Source: Doris montereyensis (lineage: Eukaryota > Mollusca > Gastropoda > Nudibranchia > Dorididae). Taken from it: a DNA stretch of 64,000 nucleotides. Location: assembly GCA_037039925.1 (NCBI GenBank), contig JAXRKP010001626.1:28501-92500 (forward strand). Reading direction: 5' to 3'. Below are positions 56,026-64,000 of this stretch, in pieces; the stretch's first letter is position 1, and every line of letters starts with the position of its first letter. A model generated the notes under the pieces. The model did not search any database. It was not told the DNA's origin and was given only the letters and a program-made list of their open reading frames with translations. The position numbers were made by a program, and so were the translations under genes.

Positions 56026-56119
56026 ATAGGGCCGTAGAGCTTTTCTTCCACTACTTCCAGAGGTGCCTCCCCCGACCATGTCGCCGTTCTGTCTGATGCG
56101 TAATCTCGGGAATTTTGCT

Positions 56120-56240
56120 CGGAAAGGTCCTACTTCTTCATTATCATTCTTGCACTTATATTTTGCTTTCATGTTGATGTTTCCTATTTATTGCCCTGAG
56201 ATCACTAAAAATGATGGACGGGGTGTATTTCAATTAAACA
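56120..56240 (+). repeat. Dispersed pyrimidine-rich repeat, copy 14
   Basis: AGGTCCTACTTCTTCATTAT, TTTGCTTTCATG, then TGCCCTGAGATCACTAAAAA and TGATGGACGGGGTGTATTTC. It ends about 160 bp before the satellite array. Confidence 0.7.
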
Positions 56241-56403
56241 GACAAGCAAACAATGGTTCTTGAGCTTGTCACTTTCAATGTTCGAGAGAGTCAGTTTATA
56301 TCTATCTTGTCATTATTGATAGTGATAAGAAAACATTAATTGAATTTCTTGCACAAGGGAAATGATGAAAAGATAAAAAATACGTACAAGAATAAACCCA
56401 CAT

Positions 56404-57330
56404 TTGATCATTGGGTATCAAGGAGACCGCATTATATCATTGGGTATTGAAGAAACCACATTATATCCTTGGGAATCAAAGAAACCACATTATATCATTG
56501 GGTATCAAAAAAACCACATTATATCATTGGGTATCAAAAAAACCACATTATATCATTGGGAATCAAAGAAATCACATTATATCATTGGGAATTAAAGAAA
56601 CCACATTATATCATTGAGAATCAAAGAAACCACATTATATCCTTGGGTATCAAAGAAACCACATTATATCATTGGGAATCAAAAAAACCACATTATATCC
56701 TTGGGAATTAAAGAAACCACATTATATCCTTGGGTATCAAAGAAACCACATTATATCCTTGGGTTTCAAAGAAACCACATTATATCATTGGGAATCAAAG
56801 AAACCACATTATATCATTTGGTATCAAAGAAACCACATTATATCATTGGGAATTAAAGAAACCACATTATATCATTGGGAATCAAAGAAACCACATTATA
56901 TCCTTGGGAATCAAAGAAACCACATTATATCCTTGGGAATCAAAGAAACCACATTATATCCTTGGGAATCAAAGAAACCACATTATATCATTGGGAATCA
57001 AAGAAACCACATTATATCCTTGGGTATCAAAGAAACACATTATATCATTGGGAATCAAAGAAACCACATTATATCATTTGGTATCAAAGAAACCACATTA
57101 TATCATTGGGAATCAAAGAAACCACATTATATCCTTGGGAATCAAAGAAACCACATTATATCATTGGATAATCAAAGAAACCACATTATATCATTGGGAA
57201 TCAAAGAAACCACATTATATCATTGGGTATCAAAGAAACCAGTTCATTGATAATCAAAGATATCACATTATATCCTTGGCTGTCAAAGAAACCACATTAT
57301 ATCCTCGGGTATCAAAGAAAAGTAGAAACC
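56404..57330 (+). repeat. 29-bp satellite, sub-block 1 (ATATC variant)
   Basis: Tandem 29-bp units built from ACCACATTATATCATTGGG and AATCAAAGAA, with ATTG/CTTG and GGAATC/GGTATC variants. No stop occurs in any plus frame of the common unit. Because 29 is not a multiple of 3, one ORF cycles through all three frames and repeats every 87 bp (29 aa). This explains plus-strand ORFs of about 190-220 aa, which have no other coding feature. Confidence 0.95.
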
Positions 57331-59770
57331 ACATTAGATCATTGGCTATCAAAGAAATCACATTAGATCATTGGGTATCAAGGAGATCGCATTAGATTAT
57401 TGGGATCAAGGAGAACATTAGATCATTGTCTATCAAAGAAATCACATTATATCATTGGGAATCAAAGAGATCACTGTAGATCATTGGATCAAAGGGATCA
57501 AGTGGGTATCAAAGGGACCACATTATCAAGGAGATCACATTGGATCATTGGCTAAGGGAAACCATCATTGGGTCCTGGGTATCAAAGAAACCACATTAGA
57601 TCATTGGGTATCAAGGAGATCACATTGGATCATTGGGTATCAAGAGACCACATTAGATCATTGGGTATCAAGGAGATCACATTAGATCATTGGGTATCAA
57701 GGAGACCACATTAGATCATTGGGTATCAAAGAAATCACATTAGATCATTGGGTATCAAGGAGATCACTGTAGAGTCAAGGGGATCACATTAGATCATTGA
57801 GTATCAAGGAAACCGTAGAACACCACATTAGATCATTAGATCTGGGTATCAATGAGACTACAGTAAATCATTGGGTATCAAGGGATCACGTTAGATCAGT
57901 GGGTATCAAGGAGACCACATTGGATCATTGGGTATCAAGGAGATCACATTGGATCATTGGGCATCAAGGAGACCACATTGGGTCATTGGGCATCAAGAGA
58001 CCACATTAGATCATTGGGTATCAATGAGATCACATTAGATCATTTGGTATCAACGAGACCACATTAGATCATTGCGTATCAAGGAAGCCACATTAGATCA
58101 TTGGGTATCAAGGAGACTCACATTAGATCATTGGGTATCAAGGAGACACATTAGATCATTGGAATTCATTAGATCATTGGGTATCAAGAAACCACATTAG
58201 AGATCACATTAGATCATTGGGTATCAAGAAACCACATTAGATCATTGGGTATCAAGGAGATCACATTAGATCATTGGGTATCAAGGAGATCACCGTAGAA
58301 CATTGGGTAGCAAGGGAAACTGGATTGGATCATTGGGTATCAAGAAACCACATTAGATCATTGGGTATCAAAGAGACCACATTGGATCATTGGGTATCAA
58401 TTGGAAGTATCACATTAGATCATTGGGTATCAAGGAGACCACATTGGTTCATTGGGCATCAAGGAGATCATATTGGATCATTGGGTATGAAGACATCCCA
58501 TTTGGATGATTGAGTATCAAGGATATGAAGGTCACATTAGATCATTTGGTATCAAGGAGGCCACATTAGATGATTGTGTATCAAGGAGACCACATTAGAT
58601 CATTGGGTATCAATAAGACCACATTAGATCATTGGGTATCAAGGAGATCACATTAGATCATTGGGTATCAAGAATATCACATACAGATCATTGGGTATCA
58701 AGAAACCACATTAGATCATTAAGGATATCAAGATAACCACATTAGATCATTGGGTATCAAAGAAACCACATTAGATCATTAGGTATCAAGAACATCAGAT
58801 CATTGTATTAGATCATTGGGTATCAAGGAAACCACATTAGATCATTGGGTATCAAGGAGATCACATTAGATCATTGGGTATCAAGGAAATCACATTAGAT
58901 CAAGGAGATCACATTAGATTGAGTATCAAGGAGATCACATTAGATCATTGTCAAGGAGATCAAGAAATCCACATTAGATCATTGGGATCACATTATATAT
59001 TGTATGTAAAGGAATCACATTAGATAACTGAGTATCAAGGAGATCACATTATATCACAAAGGAAACCACATTGGATAATTGGGTATCAAGGAACCCATTA
59101 GATCAGTATCAAAGGAGATCACATTGGATTGGGTATCAAGGAGATCACATTGGATCATTGGGTATCAAGGAGATCACATTAGATCATTGGGTATGAAGGT
59201 TATCACATTAAATTATTGGGTATGAAAGATAAGACATTAGATCATTGGATATGAAGGATATCACATTAGATCATTGACTATCAAGGAGATCACATTAGGT
59301 CATTATCACATTAGATCATTGATTGATTACATTAGGTCATTGGGTATCAAATAGACCACATTAGATCATTGGGTATCAAAGAAGACCATATTAGATGATT
59401 GGGTATCAAGGATACTATATTGGATCATTGGCTGTCAAGGAGACCACATTAGATCGTTGGGTATCAAGGAGGTCAGTTTGGATCATTGGGTATCAAGGAG
59501 ACTACATTCGATCATTGAGTATCAATGAAACCACATTAGATCATTGGCTATCAAAGAGACCACATTACATTATCATGGATACTACATTAAATCATTGGGT
59601 ATCAAAGGAGACCACATTAGATCATTGGGTATCAATGAGATTACATTATATCATTGGGTATCAAGGAGATCACATTAGATAACTGGGTATCGAGGAGATC
59701 ACATTAGATCATTGAGTATCAATTGAAATTGTATCAAATGGGTAGCTAGGTTCACATTAGATAACTGGGT
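57331..59770 (+). repeat. 29-bp satellite, sub-block 2 (TTAGATC variant)
   Basis: Same 29-bp unit, now ATCACATTAGATCATTGGG and TATCAAGGAG. The change of TATATC to TAGATC adds a TAG in one of the three frames, so ORFs are short. Units are more variable, with indels and partial units. Copies degrade toward the 3' end. Confidence 0.95.
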
Positions 59771-59935
59771 AGCTATCAAGGAAATTGTATCAAATGGGTA
59801 TCATTGTGAAAGTGAAATTGTAACGAAATGGGTACTAGGTTGGGTGAAAGAAATTGTAACGAAATGGGTAGAGGTTGGGTGAAAGTGAAATTGTAACGAA
59901 ATGGGTAGCTAGGTTGGGCGAAAGGGAAATTTGGT
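59720..59935 (+). repeat. Transition array, unit roughly 38 bp
   Basis: Three to five units with GAAATTGTAACGAAATGGGT and AGGTTGGGTGAAAG. The first copies mix with phrases of the 29-bp unit (TCACATTAGATAACTGGGTA), so the new unit seems to arise from the older one. Confidence 0.75.
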
Positions 59936-60002
59936 GAGGAAAGCAGCATTGATGGACGAGCCAAATCAGGATTTTTACTCTTGATGTACCCTACACTCAA
60001 CT

Positions 60003-63000
60003 CCTGACTATGGGACTATATTCTAACATGAGATCGTGAGCAAGACGTCGACACCTTAGATATATTCTAACAAAGGAGATCACAAGCAAGACGTCGACTA
60101 CCTGACTATGGGACTATATTCTAACATGAGATATCAATGAGACGTCGACTACCTGACTATGGGACTATATTCTAACATGAGATATCAAGGTCGACTACCT
60201 GACTATGGGACTATATTCCTCATGAGATCAATGAGACGTCGACTCCTGACTATGGGACTATATTCCATGAGATACAATCAGACGTCGACTACCTGACTAT
60301 GCGACTATATTCATTGAGATACAAGGCAAGACGTCGACTACCTGACTAGGACTATATTCTAACATGAGATACGAGCAAGACGTCGAACCCTGACTATGGG
60401 ACTATATTCTAACATGAGATACGAATGAGTGATCGACTACCTGACTATGGGACTATATTCTAACATGAGATACAAGCAAGACGTCGACTACCTGACTATA
60501 GGACTATATTCTAACATGAGATACAAGCAAGATGTCGACTACCTGACTATGGGACTATATTCTAACATGAGATACAAACAAGACGTCGACTACCTGACTA
60601 TGGGATTATATTCTAACATGAGATACGAGCAAGACGTCGACTACCTGACTATGGGACTAGTTCTAACATGAGATACAAGCAAGACGTCGACAACTGACTA
60701 TGGGACTATATTCTAACATGAGATACGAATGGACGTCGACTGCCTGACTATGGGACTATATTCTAACATGAGATACGAATGAGACGTCGACTACCTGACT
60801 ATGGGACTATATTCTAACATGAGATACAAGCAAGACGTCGACTCTGACTATGGGACTATATTCTAACATGAGATACGAGCAAGACGTCGACTCTGACTAT
60901 GGGACTATATTCTAACATGAGATACGAATGAGACGTCGACTACCTGACTATGGGACTATATTCTGAGATACAAACAAGACGTCGACTACCTTAGACTATA
61001 TTCTAACATGAGATACGAGCAAGACGTCGACTACCTGACTATGGGACTATATTCTAACATGAGATACAAACAAGACGTCAACTACCTGACTATGGGACTA
61101 TATTCTAACATGAGATAGATGAGATGTCGACTACCTGACTATGGGACTATATTCTAACATGAGATACCAAGCAAAGGAACCTGATTGAGATACGAATGAG
61201 ACGTCGACTGACTATGGGACTATATTCTAACATGAGATACGAATGAGACGTCGACTAGAGACGTCGACTACCAGGACTATATTCTAACATGACTAATTCT
61301 AACATGAGATACAAAATGAGACGTCGACTACCTGACTATGGGACTATATTCTAACATGAGATACCAGCAAAACGTTGCTACCTGACTATGGGACTATATT
61401 CTAACATGAGATACGAGATGAGACGTCGACTACCTGACTATGGGACTATATTCTAACATGAGATACGAATGAGACGTCGACTACCTGACTATGGGACTAT
61501 ATTCTAACATGAGATACGAATGAGACGTCGACTACCTGACTATGGGACTATATTCTAAATGAGATACAAGCAAGACGTTGACTACCTGACTATGGGACTA
61601 TATTCTAACATGAGATACAAGCAAGACGTCGACTACCTGACTATGGGACTATATTCTAACATGAGATACAAGCAAGACATCGACTACCTGACTATGGGGA
61701 CTATATTCTAACATGAGATACGAGATGAGACGTCGACTACCTGACTATGGGACTATATTCTAACATGAGATACAAGCAAGACGTCGACTACCTGACTATG
61801 GGACTATATTCTAACATGAGATACAAGCAAGACGTCGACTACCTGACTATGGGACTATATTCTAACATGAGATACAAGCAAGAGTCGACTACCTGACTAT
61901 GGGACTATATTCTAACATGAGATACGAATGAGATGTCGACTACCTGACTATGGGACTATATTCTAACATGAGATACAAGCAAGACGTCGACTACCTGACT
62001 ATGGGACTATATTCTAACATGAGATACGAATGAGACGTCGACTACCTGACTATGGGACTATATTCTAACATGAGATACGAATGCAAGACGTCGACTACCT
62101 GACTATGGGACTATATTCTAACATGAGATACGAATGAGACGTCGACTACCTGACTATGGGACTATATTCTAACATGAGATACCAGCAAAACGTCGACTAC
62201 CTGACTATGGACTATATTCTAACATGAGATACGAATGAGACGTCGACTACCTGACTATGGGACTATATTCTAACATGAGATACGAATGAGACGTCGACTA
62301 CCTGACTATGGGACTATATTCTAACATGAGATACGAATGAGACGTCGACTACCTGACTATGGGACTATATTCTAACATGAGATACGAATGGAGACGTCGA
62401 CTACCTGACTATGGGACTATATTCTAACATGAGATACAAGCAAGACGTCGACTACCTGACTATGGGACTATATTCTAACATGAGATACAAGCAAGACATC
62501 GACTACCTGACTATGGGACTATATTCTAACATGAGATACGAATGAGACGTCGACTACCTGACTATGGGACTATATTCTAACATGAGATACCAGCAAGACG
62601 TCGACTACCTGACGATGGGACTATATTCTAACATGAGATACAAGCAAGACGTCGACTACCTGACTATGGGACTATATTCTAACATGAGATACGAATGAGA
62701 CGTCGACTACCTGACTGGGACTATATTCTAACATGAGATACGAGCAAGACGTCGACTACCTGACTATGGGACTATATTCTAACATGAGATACAAGCAAGA
62801 CGTCGACTACCTGATTATGGGACTATATTCTAACGTCGACTACCTGACTATGGGACTATATTCTAACATGAGATACGAATGAGACGTCGACTACCTGACT
62901 ATGGGACTATATTCTAACATGAGATACAAGCAAGACGTCGACTACCTGACTATGGGACTATATTCTAACATGAGATACAAGAAAGACGTCGACTACCTGA

Positions 63001-64000
63001 CTATGGGACTATATTCTAACATGAGATACAAGCAAGACTCGACTACCTGACTATGGGACTATATTCTAACATGAGATACAAGCAAGACGTCGACTACCTG
63101 ACTATGGGACTATATTCTAACATGAGATACGAATGAGACGTCGACTACCTGACTATGGGACTATATTCTAACATGAGATACGAATGAGACGTCGACTACC
63201 TGACTATGGGACTATATTCTAACATGAGATACAAGCAAGACATCGACTACCTGACTATGGGACTATATTCTAACATGAGATACGAAGCAAGACGTCGACT
63301 ACCTGACTATGGGACTATATTCTAACATGAGATACCAGAAAGACGTCGACTACCTGACTATGGGACTATATTCTAACATGAGATACAAGCAAGACGTCGA
63401 CTACCTGACTATGGGACTATATTCTAACATGAGATACAAATGAGACGTCGACTACCTGACTATGGGACTATATTCTAACATGAGATACGAGCAAAACGTC
63501 GACTACCTGACTATGGGACTATATTCTAACATGAGATACGAGCAAGACGTCGACTACCTGACTATGGGACTATATTCTAACATGAGATACCAGCAAGATG
63601 TCGACTTTTATATTCTATGAGATACCAGCAAGATGTCGACTCTGACTATGGGACTAGAACATGGATGGCATCTATATTATTAAATGAGATACAAGCAAGA
63701 CGTCGACTACCTGACTATGGGACTATATTCTAACATGAGATACCAGCAAGACGTCGTAGCCATGGGACTATTTTCTAACATGAGATACGAAGGAGACGTC
63801 GACTGCCTGACTATGGGACTATATTCTAACATAAGATACAAGCAAGACGTCGACTACCTGACTTGGGTGAGATGTGACGTCGACTACCTGACTATGGGAC
63901 TATATTCTAACATGAGATACGAGCAAGACGTCGACTACCTGACTATGGGACTATATTCTAACATGAGATACAAGCAAGACGTCTTACCTGACTATGGGAC
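60003..64000 (+). repeat. 51-bp satellite, runs off window end
   Basis: Roughly 75-80 units of 51 bp: GACGTCGACTACCTGACTAT, GGGACTATATTCTAACATGA, GATAC plus a variable end (AAGCAA, GAGCAA, CAGCAA or GAATGA). Many units are full length and near-identical; a minority carry small deletions. 51 is a multiple of 3, so one frame repeats a 17-residue peptide (DVDYLTMGLYSNMRYKQ). The GAATGA variant puts a TGA in that frame, and indels break it elsewhere. The boundary inside the window is only on the left. Confidence 0.97.

Noticed and set aside
56672..57395. 192- and 221-aa ORFs as a repeat protein gene
   Set aside because: They overlap in different frames of the same 29-bp satellite, with no promoter, splice context or unique sequence.
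56404..59770. CRISPR array
   Set aside because: Units follow each other directly without spacers, vary in sequence, and the genome is eukaryotic.
60429..60671. 80-aa ORF with 17-residue repeats as a gene
   Set aside because: A by-product of the 51-bp period; most neighbouring units carry TGA or frame-breaking indels.

Overview
The window is eukaryotic nuclear DNA from an invertebrate animal, most likely a mollusc and probably a gastropod. The evidence is AT-rich sequence, small exons in long introns with GT-AG junctions, animal-specific genes, tRNA-derived SINEs, pogo-like MITEs, CR1-like and RTE-like LINEs, and a repeat with a hammerhead-ribozyme-like core. The phylum is inferred from overall character, not from a database search.

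Three spliced protein-coding genes can be read. (1) SF3B6, minus strand, start codon 10422 to stop 2129, four coding exons, 123 aa: the p14 branch-point-binding subunit of the U2 snRNP SF3b complex. (2) A GTSF1-like gene, minus strand, start codon 25561, six proposed coding exons down to about 14420: two CHHC zinc fingers of the piRNA-pathway GTSF1/Asterix type, then a Ser/acidic and RG-containing tail. (3) STAM, plus strand, start codon 29589 to stop 48183, sixteen coding exons, about 529 aa: the ESCRT-0 adaptor with VHS, UIM, SH3 and GAT/coiled-coil regions. GTSF1-like and STAM are head-to-head, about 4 kb apart. Canonical ETS, CRE and NRF-1 sites lie just upstream of the STAM start.

The STAM model needs four single-base corrections, all in G or C homopolymers (exon 8, exon 14 and two in exon 16). 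They sum to zero and restore STAM-like sequence, which points to consensus errors in the assembly rather than gene decay. A LINE in STAM intron 4 shows the same kind of single-base frame break.

Introns and spacers hold repeats: LINE fragments at 2393-3314 (-), 19280-20670 (+), 30240-31910 (-) and 35830-37175 (+); a decayed hAT/ZMYM-like transposase at 12880-13590 (+); TA-flanked pogo-like MITEs at 5739-6816 and 51640-52174; another MITE at 38841-39226; several tRNA-derived SINEs; four copies of the ribozyme-like repeat; and about fourteen copies of a 100-150 bp pyrimidine-rich repeat, all in the sense orientation of the nearest gene.

From 56404 to the window end the sequence is satellite DNA: about 3.3 kb of a 29-bp unit with two sequence sub-blocks, a short transition with a third unit of roughly 38 bp, and about 4 kb of a 51-bp unit that runs off the edge. 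Long ORFs in these arrays and in the GA, CT and AT microsatellites are by-products of repetition.
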